A DNA stretch of 64,000 nucleotides from Annona cherimola (Eukaryota > Streptophyta > Magnoliopsida > Magnoliales > Annonaceae): assembly GCA_030490835.1 (NCBI GenBank), contig CM059972.1, positions 8,214,264 to 8,278,263 of the forward strand, written 5' to 3'. Below the pieces are notes generated by a model. That model made no database searches. It was not told the origin of the DNA and worked only from the letters and a program-made list of their open reading frames with translations. This document shows positions 12,440 through 26,200 of this stretch, piece after piece. Every line of letters begins with the position of its first letter. Position 1 is the first letter of the stretch. Position numbers and translations under genes: made by a program.

Positions 12440-12870
12440 AGATGTATGTAAGAAGTGATAAAATTTTTGAATGAAAAGTCTTTGATATAAACGTTATTGA
12501 ATTAAAAAATAATATAATATGATAGAGCTATGATGAAAAGTAAAGAGAATAAAATTAAAATAGATAGGTTAATTGTATATGTAGTAATATAGAAATGATT
12601 GAAAAGTTGGATATGTACATAGGAAAATTTGAAGAAATAGTTAAAAAATATGATGATTTTCGAAAGTAACAAGTTATAGATGGAAAAGTTTTAACTTAAC
12701 ATTTTCATAATAGTGTCAAATACATCCTAAAACTTTTCAGAAAAACTTTCAATTTTTTATAATTATCTTATTTTTTAATTATTTTTCACATTTTTATATA
12801 ATTACCTTATTTTTAATTATTTCTATATAACTATATATAACATTAACTTATTTATTTAACTTTTTATCGC
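12440..12870. mobile_element. Two decayed Tourist-like MITE fragments in opposite orientation
   Basis: About 12440-12727 matches the plus-orientation body of the GTTTGG family (AAAATAGATAGGTTAATTGT, GAAATGATTGAAAAG). About 12728-12870 matches the reverse-orientation body (AAAACTTTTC, TTTTTTAATTATTTTTCACA). Ends are worn. Confidence 0.5.
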
Positions 12871-12872
12871 GG

Positions 12873-14098
12873 TGTAGACACCTTTTTCTTCAGCCCAAAT
12901 AAATATACAAAAAAATAACAAAGAAAATATGTATATAAAATCCAAGCCCAACAACCGTAAAATCAACCCAAAACAAATGTCAATAGGCTCTAGAACCAAC
13001 AACCCATATGGAGCAAGTCCAAACAAACCAAGTCTACTAACCACTAGAAAGGCCAGTCCAGACTTGGCCTACAGGAGCAAAGCTCTGAGCCACCCACCAT
13101 CAAAATGAGCTCAACCAAGCTTCAGTCCACAGAAACTGGGCTTTACAACAACAGCCCACCAGATTCCAGCAACCCACCAGCAAAACGGGCTCAGTTAAGT
13201 TTCAGCCCACAACAACTGGGCTCTACAGCAACAGCCCACTAGATCCAACTTCAACCCGCAGCAATTGGGCTTTACTGCAGCAGCCCACCAAACACCAAGC
13301 TTCAACCCACCTGGAGCAAAATATTCCAACAAGACAGCAACCCAACAAGAGATGGGCTCCCGGTCATGGCCCACAAACCATGCGCCCACCTCCTCTCTAT
13401 AAATAGAGGGGTAAGTTCCAAGCTCAAGACACTTGAGGAGGCATCCCAAAGGCGGAGGACGGGAGTCTGCAGCAAGTCCATGGCCCTCAGCTTCTCCTCT
13501 TCTCTAGCTCTAGTTTCCACCTTCTTCCTCTTCAACCCCCTCTCTCCAGCTCCTTCTATCCCTCTTCTTCTCTCCCTCTTCTTCAGATTTCTTATTTTTA
13601 TTTCCCCCTTCATGCCCATGTAAACGGCTTTGGGTTAACAGATTTTTGTCATATCTGTTTTAATCCGAAGACCGTGATCCAAGATCTGTACGACTGGTGC
13701 TCCTATTCAATGAAACGGGAACTGATCTCCCCTTTAAGATCAATGGCGACTCCATTTAGCGATGTAAATCTTTTGGCTATTAAGGTTATTCCCACATGTT
13801 TTATTTGATCTAAATACTAATGTTTTTCATTGAGTTAAAGCCGCAACAAGGTAGATGCATGCTGTCCAGCAGCTCCCGGTGACGCACGCTGCCCCGTCAC
13901 GTTGCTGAATCCTCGGCGGAAGCTTAAAGATCAAGCCCGGGACCAAGGCCTATTCCATGCAAATATTCATTTCCTGAAACATACTAACAGCCTCTCTATT
14001 CAATGAGAAACGCAGGTTCCGGCCCTTTCGATTTGGCCCAGATTTCACAATGCAAGAAAGGCATTCGAGCCCATCGTAGCGTCCGCGACGGTGCTACA
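12873..14098 (+). mobile_element. Probable solo LTR of a Ty3-type retrotransposon, 1226 bp
   Basis: Begins TGTAGACACC and ends GGTGCTACA, so TG...CA with a short inverted repeat. It holds a TATA box (TATAAATA, 13398-13405), a long pyrimidine-rich tract after it, and ATGGCGACTCCATTTAG, which recalls plant Tat/Ogre LTR text. It is richer in GC than the surroundings. No flanking 5-bp duplication, primer-binding site or gag-pol was found, so the call rests on ends and promoter layout. Frames inside (such as 13366-13623) look incidental. Confidence 0.5.
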
Positions 14099-14414
14099 CC
14101 CAGTTATATCATATTATTTTTTCCGAATTAAAAAGCTTACAAGCTTTAATTCGCCTCCTACTAATAGAAATAGCAATGCAAACCAAACTGTTATTTGGAA
14201 ACTAAAATCCAGTTTCAAAACTTATTCACCTTTTGGATGACTTGGATGAGAACGTGGTGTTAAAAAAGTAATGGAAAAAGTTTTCGAGGCACGCGTGCAT
14301 GCATATTTGATCTATTTTCGATATTTAAAAAATAAAATAGCAAGTAAAATTTTAAGATTTGATCAATTTCACATAGATAAAGATATAGATAAGGTCCATG
14401 CATGAATAAAATGT

Positions 14415-15293
14415 GAGAATGCTTATATGAAACACCTCTTCTATATAAAACCTTTTGTTTTTAATATTTTAATGATTAATAAAAATTCACTGAATCTATT
14501 ACATTTAGTATTATTTAATATTAATGTATGTGACCCTTATTTACAAAGGTATTGATGTGCATGACCCGTGTCTACAAAGGTATAAATGTGCATGACCATT
14601 ATCTACAAAGGTATAAATTAACGTAATAAAATCGTTTAATGCTAAATGACCTCGTGAGATGATTCAATGCGCTTCGTTGCAAAACCCATTTTTTAAATTT
14701 TTTTTGAAATTTTTTTCGCGAAATTGTTAATCTAAGTATATTTAACATGTGTATCAATTTTTATCATTTTTAAAGATTTTTAGATATTTTTTCGAATTTT
14801 TAAAAATCAGTAATTTTAAATTGCTAAAAATGCCACTGATTTTTAAAAAATCCAAAAGAATATCTAAAAATATTTTAAAATGGTAAAAATTGATACACAT
14901 ATTAAAAATACCTACATTAACATTTGTGTGAAAAGAGTTTCAAAAAAAAAAAATTTAAAAGGATTTTGTAGCGCGGCGCATTGATTCAACCCACTATAAC
15001 CTCTAAATTATCTAAATATCATTGCATGAATAAATCATTTTATGAAGTATTATTATATATATGAATAAATCTAAGCATTTTCTCTAATGTACACATAAAT
15101 ATATCTATTTTTTGATGTGTATGAATATATATACTTTTAAGTAAATATCGTCATGCACATATTTGTTTTGGGTGAAACTAGGATCTTCTAGCAATTATGA
15201 TGTTAAATATAAATAATAGATTTGATTTAGCACCAATAATAAATGTATCAAAATTGGAGAAAATTATATGGAACTGCTTATAGTAAGTGAAAC
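14415..15293. mobile_element. ATTGTATTTAGCA-family MITE split by a nested fold-back MITE
   Basis: The left part (14415-14660) starts ATGCTTATATGAAACACCTC, and the right part (14994-15293) ends with the mirrored ATGGAACTGCTTATAG. Internal text matches the copies at 22585-23092 and 61260-61705. It also has three copies of a TACAAAGGTAT-bearing unit of about 38 bp (14530-14625). Confidence 0.6.
14661..14993. mobile_element. Fold-back MITE, TTCAATGCGC-arm type, nested
   Basis: The left end TGATTCAATGCGC is mirrored by GCGCATTGATTCA. The family core lies inside (GTATATTTAACATGTGTATC on the left; GATACACATATTAAA on the right). It interrupts the MITE at 14415-15293, so it inserted later. Confidence 0.75.
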
Positions 15294-15372
15294 ACAATAA
15301 AAGGACTTTAAAAAATTAAAAATAGCTGGGCCGCATAAGATGACATGCTTCGTAATTAGCCGAAGTTACCGG

Positions 15373-15650
15373 AGCCATGATCACCGCAGCCTAGGAGTTA
15401 CAAAACTTTTTTTTTTAAAAAAAAGATATGTATATATTTTTCTAAGAATTTCAAACATGAGAATATTTTAGTCATAACTAATCATTTAAATGACTAAAAT
15501 ACCGCCATATTTAAAATTACCAAAAAAATATATAGACATTTTAAGAAATAGTAAAACCTTAAAACTTGGTATACGAATTAAATAGAATAACAGCTTATAA
15601 ACATAAAAAATAAAAAAATAGATCCGCATATGATCATTCCTTGAGCTACA
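15373..15650. mobile_element. Fold-back MITE, ATGATCA-ended
   Basis: The family core (ATACCGCCATATTTAAAATT, then CTTGGTATACGAATTAAAT) lies between ATGATCACCGC on the left and GCATATGATCAT on the right. No clear target duplication. It lies 3' of the vWA gene. Confidence 0.55.
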
Positions 15651-15894
15651 GAGGCTATTTTTTGGATGTGCAGTAAAGCATTGTTATGATGCTTGTTACA
15701 ACATTGAAACAACACTCAGATTTCCTTGCAGTTATCCTGTGCATTGTTTCATTGATTCCTTTTGAACTGGAAACGTTAGATTTTACAATATTCTAAACAT
15801 AAAAAACATAAGTAGGGATCACAGATAGGAAGAGGAAAAAATTGCTGTTTTATTTAGGATACAGAACAAAGAGGCTTAACACATGGAGCTGCAT

Positions 15895-17231
15895 CTAGTC
15901 ATTACACAATTCGATACAACACTCGATGCAGCCAAAGCATGAGAGGGCTGAGCAGAGCTGGGTGAGAACAATCCAACATTCGCCGCTGATCTGACTCAAT
16001 GCTTGGATGAAGCAGGGACAGCAACAGAACTCGCAGGCACTGGTACAGCAATTGGATGCTTTGTTTAAGATCTCAGTGGATGCCACCACCTTTGGCTCCC
16101 TGAATGCAGGAGGACGGTTTTCTTCGGTTGCAGTTATGTTACCGAATCCAAGGGTTAAGCCACTGAGAAGAATGACTCTCGGATCTTTCGATTCTACTTT
16201 CTTCTGTGATCCAAGCTTTATGGCCTGCTTCAATGCAACTTGCAATGAGTGTAAATTATGCAAGCATGGTGCAACATGAGGAAGATGTATGACATGAAAC
16301 AGAAGTTTGCTCCAGACATTAGAATTATGAGCTACTTAAAAAGCCAGTGCTCCCCAGCTTTATGTCAAGACGCCTGGTGGAGCCACCTATAAGCTTGTGG
16401 ATCCAAATGCCTCTCTCCATCCGTCTAGGTATTAGCAAATTTTCTGCATGCGAGTTTTGCTAGGAAAACCAAAACCCCAATTCTCCCTGCGTCACAGCCT
16501 TGTGTTGGAGAGTTGGAGAAACTTGTTTTGTTACAGGTCAAGTTGATATCGGTGGCAGCTTCTCTGCTTTGAGCATATTTTTATTTGGTGAGGTGCAGAA
16601 GACCAGACTCAAAACGAGTCCAATGTGATATTAATATGGAAAGGGCATCTGTCAGAATATATGGAACAAAAGAAGACCCTTGCACAAACCACTAATTTCT
16701 CTCTATAGAAATAGAAGATCAATAACCGTGAATTTTTCAACATGTAAGCCATATTTAGCTTAAACCATAAGACCTACCATTTTCAATCCACTGGATTTAA
16801 AGTCAAACTTCTGTCCAACAGTTTGAACTAGGACCATACGAGTATGCTCAGATATAACACCAGTTCGCCTACTTATTCTCATGACCTGCAACAGAACAGA
16901 AAGAGTAGTGATTCAATCCGTTTTGTTCTTCAGTTTTCAAAACTGAATCTTCTTTTTCAACATCATCTCATTAGTTAGTGTAAGCGAAGTTAGCAATAGA
17001 TGAGTAACAAATAACACTCCATGTTATTAACCTTTAGAGAAAAAGTAACAACTCCAATGACTACAACAACATTCAACTTAAGACTTCAAGAAAGACTCTA
17101 CAACTCCAATGACTTGCAACATTCAACCTAAAACTCCAAGAAAGCAGCTACAACTCCAATGACTACAACATTCAACTTAAAACTTCAAGAAAGACAACAT
17201 ATTTGCTAGGGAAAGGGCTTCACATGTAAAC

Positions 17232-17296
<65 letters not shown>

Positions 17297-20200
17297 ACAC
17301 AAATTTGGTCAACTATATGCAAAGACAAAAATTTGGTATCCAGAAACCATGTCATACTGACAATCTTCTTCAACAAGTCATGGGTGCTCATGATTTTTTA
17401 ACACAAGAAAAGTTGCTAACCAAATCATTTCTTATGGAAAAACTAATATACACCAAGCACACCCAGGCCATTGAGATAATTTCACAAAAGCAAAGCAGGC
17501 AGTTGGACTGCCAAAATATTTTTTTTTTTTTATTCAACTGCCAAAATATATTAGACCAACAGTTTATGAACTATAACAATGATTTCCAAAGATGTAATTC
17601 TCAAAAATATATAGGTATTGTAAAATAAAACATCAGGAAATAAAGAAAGAAAAGTTGCACTTACCTTTTCTTCAAGCTGTTTGTTCTGAGTCAACCATGC
17701 CTGAGCTGTGAGGACATCTATTTGCTGTTTTGCAAATACCTGGTTGACAAAAACCACAACTAAAAACACTAAATTCCACATATCAATGGAGGCCCTTCAG
17801 GCATATATAGGTTAATCTAATGATAAGGTTCATATAATGATAAACGTCTGTGACAAGTGGATTCCCTTACAATTCATATGGATTCACAAAAAATGCCTCA
17901 ATAGCCAGTTATGGAGGGTCTCCCATTCTGGCGGCCATATGAGTACGTTGTATATAGAATGTTACAACAAAAAAATAACAAGACGGAGATGATCCTCGCT
18001 AGATGATACAAATTATCCTTATTTATGGACACAGTCTGAAAGTCAGCACCTTACTTTATCCAGAGGTATGTCCTTCACTTTATGTACTTTCAAGTCTATT
18101 TCTTTGCTTGTCATGTCAGCTAAGACACCTCTGGCCTTGAGAGATTCTGGAAACTCCCCACTGTATCTGCCTGATAGTATCAAAGGGCATTCTGACGAAA
18201 GATCTGGAATAGGGAAACCAAATGCCTTCATGAAAGAATAAAATTGCAGATTGTAAGTCACAGTATATTGGACAACCAAGCTTCTAAAAAAGGAAGCAAA
18301 AGAATAGCACTTATATAATGGTTTGGTACAATCCATGAGAAACAAAGCATTGTCTTCATCCAACCAGTTCATTGGAAAAGATCAATCAGACTGATGTTTT
18401 AAAAATTCATCTCCTTTACTATGACATGAAATTAACATAATGAAATTCTACGGAATTAGAATTTCATTGTAATCAATTTCTCATCTCAAGCAAGTCAAGT
18501 TCTAAATGTTTTCTCACTCTATAGTGGAGAATTTCTCTATCCAAATCCAATGCCTTCGTCTTTCTCACCCTAAGACTTTTACTGCTCTTAATCCTTCTAA
18601 TAAATGCAGTGGTAGTCCCCACTACACAAAGTCAAACCATCTAATTGATTTTCCTCCCACCTGGGTCATGGGTATGATCTAAACTGATTCCAAGCTATCA
18701 ACTACTAGTAGTAATTGATCCAAAAATATCAAAAAGATCTTGGGGGACACCACAGCTAAAAATCCAACTAACACTTCATTTTATGGTAATTTCATTGCTA
18801 GAATTGCATTCCATGGATCCTGTTCCAATTCTATTCAATAACAAAAATATATATAGAGAGAAAATTCAATTAAGTTGGCAAATAGCTATTGTTCCGCGGT
18901 TCCATTTGTATTGGAGTGAAACAAAATGCAAAGCCTAAGAAAAAATTTCATATATCTCAAAAAGGCAAATGAAAATCGTACCTCACAATCATCAAGGCAA
19001 TCAAAAATGTCAGTGGTTAAGTTTGAAAGTACAGAGGATGAAGCTGTCCTGAAGAACCTTTGCATTCTGATTTCAATTGAATCTGCCAGAAACAAAGCAA
19101 AAGAATAAACACTGAGAATTCCTCTTGGAAGATTCAAACAGACGGGGAACATGGGAAGAGGATCTAAACAAGATTTGACAAGCCATACTTATCTAAAGAG
19201 ATGTTCTCAATATAATAAATGTCTAGCAGGATTTGTATATCATGCAGCTATGCCTAACTAGTTGAGACGAGGTTTTGATGTCAATTTGAACAATGGTGAT
19301 AAAGATGACATGAAGATCATATTGAGGATAATAATGATGGTGATGGTGGTTACGCAGCTTAGGCTAGAAAAAGGATTCCAAAGATGGGCAAACTAAGAAG
19401 AAACTAAGACTAACCAGTATCAAATGCAGCATCATAATGCCCCCTGGTGATAATTGCCAGTGTTTGCAAGAAATAATGATTGCAATATGAACCTGAGAAA
19501 TACCCATTGAGTGAATGTATAAGAATACACAAAGAAACTCATAAGTCAATGAGAAAAAGAATAATAACTTTCCTATGAGTTTGTGACAGAAATCATATCA
19601 AGTTTGACAAGGTACTGGATTGTCTGGATCAGTTACTTAAAGCAAGAACTATGTAAACTGAAGTAGAAAGGGCTCCTTGGTCTTCTTTAGAAGCGCATTG
19701 AAGTGAAAGAAAAAATCCTTTGAGGTGATTTAGTTATTGTAAGATACTGGATCAGGACAGATGAACATAACAGATGATATAGGATATCTGTCTTTGTTCA
19801 AGTGGCTAGAAAAGAAAAAAGTACTAGCGTTTTTTTCTTTTGGTTTAAACTCAATTCAGATAATTCAATTAGGCTTTAAATGTGCATTTTAAAGTTGCAA
19901 CCAAGTATATAAAATCCCATTCCATTTCCCATGTTAGAGATTTTCACTTTCAATAGCCTCTTTCAACTTTCAGAAATGTTTCCATGCCAAAATTTATTGA
20001 TGAAAAATGAAATAGGTCTTCTTGAAGGACCATTCTTGGTTTCCCTCACATATAGTCGGCCATTTTTGTACAAAAAGAAAAGGAGAGGCAGACAGGAGAA
20101 GGGAGTGTCTGAGCAAAAACCCATACAAGTGGGCTTCCAAACAGACCCGAGAAGTTAAATCCCACGTCATCAGCGTTCTTACCTATACCGAAAGTGGAAA

Positions 20201-23200
20201 TCCTAGGAGATTTGGCCCCTTTACTTTGAATATTCGTTTTCACCATTTGGCAAATGCTGTGTTCATCTTCAACAGCACCATCGGTGATCAGAAAAATGTG
20301 GGCAGTTGAATCATGACTGTATGATAACATGTCTATTGCCTGGAAGAAAAAAGATAGAAAGAAGGCTCTTAGAAATAATATTTTGTGGAAAACAAATTTC
20401 GTTTGTGAACCAAAGCTTGGAGGAAATGAAACTCTATGTGTTTCTAGTTTCTTGTACAACTTCAAACAAAGTTACAGAATGTTCTCTTTTCTCCAGATAA
20501 TGGATCACTCCAGTCATCGTAGATCTCATTTAAAACATCACATGTGAAAGCTGCTAGTAAGCATAGATTATTTTTGGTCCACCATTCATCTCTCACAAAA
20601 CATGTCAGTCGGTTAAATTTAAGGGTCCTCAAATCTATCAATAATAGATCCTCATATCCATATATGTTGTGCTTAGAGTTTGTACTTCTATTGCATGTGC
20701 CGTTCGAGCCTGCTTATTAAAGTGCTGCTACTATGTTCCCACGGATGCATCCATTTTGGAAGTGAACTCATTAAAGTGCTGCTACTATGTTCCCATGGAT
20801 CATCCATTTCAGAATCTGTTCACTTCCATTGTGGGATCTCATTTAATAAAAGGTACATTACTAACATGGACTATGGTCAACAGTCAACTTAATGACATGA
20901 AAAATTATAGAAAATTCAAATGTCTATGATTGGCTTAATGTCGATACATTGTGAAGATGATAAAATGATCCCCAAAATGGAAATATATATATATATATAT
21001 ATAGTTGTTTGGTGAGGGTTCCCCATGGTTCCAACACAATGGACATAAATATTTATCAATGGCCACAATTAAGAATTTATCAGCTTGGTTACCATCACCG
21101 AGACACTGACCACGCACTTTGTTGAAATAGAAGGTTTTAGGATCAATTAACAATACACCTTTTAAAGACCATTATGTATTAAAAAACATAAGGAAAGGTA
21201 CTTCGGATTGACTAAGGATGAGCCTAAAATTTGCTAATTGTTAAGAAGAAAAAGTGAAGTTTAACAAAGTTCAAAATTGCAAAACAAAGAAAGGGACTTT
21301 CCTTTGAAGTGAGGAATATCAGAATGACAAATTTTATGGGATAATAAACTGCGCCATTTGTACTTAAAATGGAATTGGGTTTTACATCAAAAACTTGGGA
21401 AACCAAAAAACACAAGAGGAAAAATATTCTTCAGAAAATCGTTGTCTGATTTCAATATCAACATGGCCAGATAAAAAATGATTCAATTGGATGTTCCAGA
21501 TTTTAACACAAATTGGATTTAGAATTTTATTAGCCTTTAAAGGTAACAACTCAATATTCAATCATCAAATCTTATCCAAAGCTCCAAACTAATAATAAAT
21601 ACAAATGACAATTACTTTGTACATTCAAATGAACTGAAAGTTTGCATGACAAGGAATATGGTACCTTAATTAAAGGGGACTGGATATTTGTTCCTCCCCC
21701 TGCAATACAATTTTCACTTATCCATTGCACAGCCTTCTCTCTTGTTTTGACAGTTGCGAACACTAACGATGATGAGAATAAGTAGGTTTCTTCATTAAAG
21801 GCTATAATATTGAATGAGTCAGCTGGAGAAAGTTTGGAGAGGGCTGCTACAAGCGCATTCTTGACATTTTCCAGTGGACTTCCCCTCATGCTTTCACTGA
21901 TATCAACAAGAAAAAGCACTTCCCTTTTGAAAACCTACAGGAAACAGTAGAAAGTAATCAGGTATACAAAAGATTAAATTAGGAGAAAGAATAGAGACAT
22001 GCTACTTCCTTTCCAAAAAGATGTAGAACCATAAAAAATAATGAAAGGATAAAATTAGAGCACGATGGAGATGTGTGTCACCAGAACTAGGAGTTTTGAC
22101 AAAATAAAATCCAGTAAATGCCCTTGGGTAACTGAAACACCATCTCTGAACTCTTCACTTGTAATTTCAATTTGAGTTTTACGAAGGAAATTAAGATTTC
22201 ATAAACTCAAATGATCAAGCCAACATGTGTGTCAGTGCATTTGGCCTCAATACCAGATCCTGGTCGGCATCTACAAATTCCATACCTCTCTGTTCAGTGA
22301 TGAACCTCCAAGTAATTGTCCAAAGCACAACTAGTCAACTAGGTGAAATAGTATGGATGAAAGCAGGGAGTCGCATATAAAGTAACCATTGGAAATTCAT
22401 CATCATCATCATCATCATCATCATTATAAGCCATTTCCCACCTAGGTGGGGTCGGCTGCATGGATTCTGTTGCGCAATTCTCGGCAATTTAAGACTAAAT
22501 TTTCTGAAATTTGTAATATTTTTAAATCACATGCATATGTTCTAAAAAATTAAAATCACTTGAGAGTATCAATCTACGAATATAGAGTTCCATTTCTATG
22601 TAAGTTCATCTATTTTTCTTGCCATAATAATTGATGAAAAATCTACTTTATCGATTGTATTTAGCATAATTTACGTTGTCATGGAACTCCATCATTTGTC
22701 TAATATCATTGTGCATGGGCCATGGGCCCCATCTACAATTATGTAAAATCAATAAAATGAGATGGTTTGATACTAAATTTCAATTTACAAAAGTTTTGTT
22801 GTCAACATCTAAGTTGCCTAAAGTATCATTACTATGTAGGTAAATGATTCTATAAATATTGTTGCATTTTAGTGCATATGTGAATTAGGTTAAGTATTTT
22901 TCATAATTTATATATAAATATATATTTTTAATGCAAACACGACCTATGCACATTTTTTTATTTGGATGAAACTTGATTTCCTAGCTAAACAAATTATACT
23001 AAATACAATAAACTGAATAGATTCTCCATTGATTATCAAAGTGGAAAATATAAATGGGATTCCATGAAACCACTTCTATGTAACCTGATTATATCATGAA
23101 AATATAACTTGTAAAAGTTTCCAAAATATGTGATTTTTTAAAATCATATCGATATATTGATGAAAACTTGTATTGGCTTAGATTTAATTAAAAAAATATT

Positions 23201-26200
23201 CAAAAGAAAAGAGCTGATTGCATGGACTGATGGACTCATTCATGAAAGCAATCAATACATACATAATTTGATTTAATTAAAAAAATATTCAAAAGAAAAG
23301 AGCTGATTGCATGGACTGATGGACTCATTCATGAAAGCAATCAATACATACATAATTTGTCATTAACAAGAATTTCTGAAGAACAATGTGCATGAACTAA
23401 CCTCTTTGCTATCAAGTTCCCCAGGAAAGAGATAGATGCAAAATATTTCTCTCTGATCAGTGTCATGTATGGATGGGGATTGTAAAAGCAAGCCACCAAA
23501 TATATCGTTTGAGGAAACCTAAAATAAAAACATTAAGAATTGCCGTGTGAACATTTGCAATATCAAAATGAATGTCCTTAACTAATAGCTTGTTTATCTG
23601 TCATGTAAATTTGGAGAATCCCCTTTAGATACCCATTTTTCACCTCGAACCATATCACGTGAGCAGTTAAATAGTTAACTCAGGGGCTTATCACGCTAAA
23701 TTTGTATATTGAAAGAGACATGGAGAAGAAGCATATAAAGTCAAGTATTCTCCTGATTCTGAAATTTGGTTCTTGTTCTACAAAAAAAACAGTGATGAAT
23801 TTACAGTGGTGTTTTTTTAACTGAAAAAAAAATCCTAAAAATACATATTTTATATAATTTCCAATTATGGGACTAGTAAAAGCAATTAATTTTCTTCTTT
23901 CTAGAGTGTTGTAACTTGTAAGCTTGATAGACAAGGATACTAAAGAATATGCAAACTTAAGCAATATAATTTTTTTTTTTCCTAATTTTTTCCTGTCAAA
24001 AAAAATCCCTTTCACAAGGAAGCAAAACATGCAGTGAGATCAAATAGTTAACACCGCATATCTCAATCAGAGAATGTAACAAAAGTACAAAAACAGGTAC
24101 AGCATATCAAAAGTTTGCATTTTCATCAACTTTTAACTAGATAAGCACTAAGAAATAGGCAGTCAACTTCAAAGGGCAAACTAGATTCAAGTAATGCTTT
24201 ATTCCAATAAAGGGCAAAGATAAAATCAGAGAAAATTACCATATAGGAAAAGTAGAAATCGACAACAGACCACACGTACACATCTGCTTCATATCGGTAA
24301 CCCAACTTACCCATCTGGCGTTTCATTTGCTGGAAAAGTAGAGAAATTGCATTATTTGTTGTGTGAAATGAAATATCTCCATCAGACTATTTTCAGTAAA
24401 ACTGTATATTTTAATTCAAAGCAGAAAAAAACTACCATTGCCCTAACAAATCAGTTTGCACTTGCCTCCATAGGATGGCTACTTGTCTTGACAACAACTT
24501 CCTTATCAATACCAGTGTTAACATTTAGCTGTATTCTCTCTCTTGCTAATCTCTTTCCAGGAGCAGTAACGTAGTGAGGAAAAGTAAAGGGTACTCTAAG
24601 AGTGAATTGACCATCAATACACAGCAATTGCAGAGACCAACTGACTTTAATTGAAAGAACAGACCCTCCATAAACCTTCAAGAAGAAAAGTTGAGAAAGG
24701 GAAATTTAGAGGAGGAAGGTTAAAAAGCTATAACCTCAATATAACAGCAATTTTGAAGGCAGAAAGGCAAAATGAGAGGAACTTCTTGCCTTAGGTATCG
24801 TTAAACAGAAAATCTGTGGTTTCAAAAAGCCACCATGTTCATCCTTTACCGATTTTTCCATGTCCTGTGTCTCTTCCACTTGCATGATTTGAGTAGAATA
24901 TGACCTTCCTTCAACGTCAACCTCCACACCTAGAATCGAACCCTGTTAGCCAAATATGAAATATATGTTGATTGAGAAAACAATGAGAAAGCATGTGCAA
25001 GACATTTTGAGACAAACATACATCCAATTCAATATGAGTCATCTTAACATTCAATTACAATGTTTTAGAAATAGGTAATTGAGATTGTCTCCATTCAACC
25101 TTCTTTAGAGAACCAATTCAATAATATCAAAATTTTAGGGTAAAACGTTTCATTGGTATCATTATTACTTCCTCTTGTTAAAAAGGCTAAGAATACATAA
25201 ATATAGCTAAGTTGTCAAAACATAAAAACGAACCAAAAATTCAAAACGTTCTTTCCAAAAAATTGCTCAAGTGCTAACATTAAAGTTCTATGGAATTCTC
25301 TGATTTAGCTCTCTATTTTTCCCCTTTTAAATGAATAATACTTCTTTCTTTAAACAATTTAAAATCTTGTAGACAAGTGTGATTGTACATGATAGTGAAT
25401 GCAGCTCAAGAGCATGCATGGTTCTGGGCATTTTCACTAGGTTGCGGGAAGTATAAGTGTATAACAGCTTTCGGACTGACAGTGTATCGTTCAGACTCCA
25501 CAATCTCTCAATCGGGGAAGGGTGCTCGCCAACTAAAGAAAACCGAAATCCCAAGAGGCAACCACTTTGGAATTTGAGATTCAGAAGAAATTAGCAGAAA
25601 CACGGTATTCTAGTCAATTAGGTATTCCATACTTGTAATTTCAGTTCCGTAGGAGCGCGTATCCGATGCGACGCATGCGACTTCTATGATATAGTTCCTT
25701 CGTAAAAGCGTTAAAATTAATATATGTATGTGTGTGTGTGTGTGTGTATATGGAGAGCCAAAAAGCAGTTGGAGTCCTTCCCCAAGGTGACAAATTTGTA
25801 ACCTGAAGCCCCTCCCTAAATTTGAACACCTAGCGTTGACGTATCCAGGCAATGGGACGGCAAAGAAAGATGCACCGCATCGGCAGAGTTGGAGACTGAC
25901 CAATCCATAGTTCCATACCACTACTTGGTAGGAGCCGTCGCCCAATCCAATTCATATAACTTGCTATATTTCTTTTCCACCATCCACTTCCACGGCCAAT
26001 TCTGTCATGGTGAGAGACTCTACTACAGCCTCGACATCGTTCTCCCCTGTTCTGATCTCCATATCTCTCCAACAGAAACCGAGCAAACACGTAGACAGCA
26101 AATGCAAAAAACGATACGGAAGACGAAATGTTTGAAAAGAGAAGAAGAAAATAACGACTCTCGGCAATACCTGCTCGCCCATGGGCACCACGAGACGGCA

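Noticed and set aside
13366..13623. 85-codon plus-strand frame after a TATA box
   Set aside because: It lies within the probable solo LTR, where promoter and pyrimidine tract are expected; no protein family recognised.
13839..13858. Text like the end of small-subunit rRNA (CAACAAGGTAG)
   Set aside because: Only about a dozen bases match and the flanks do not continue; a chance match inside the probable LTR.
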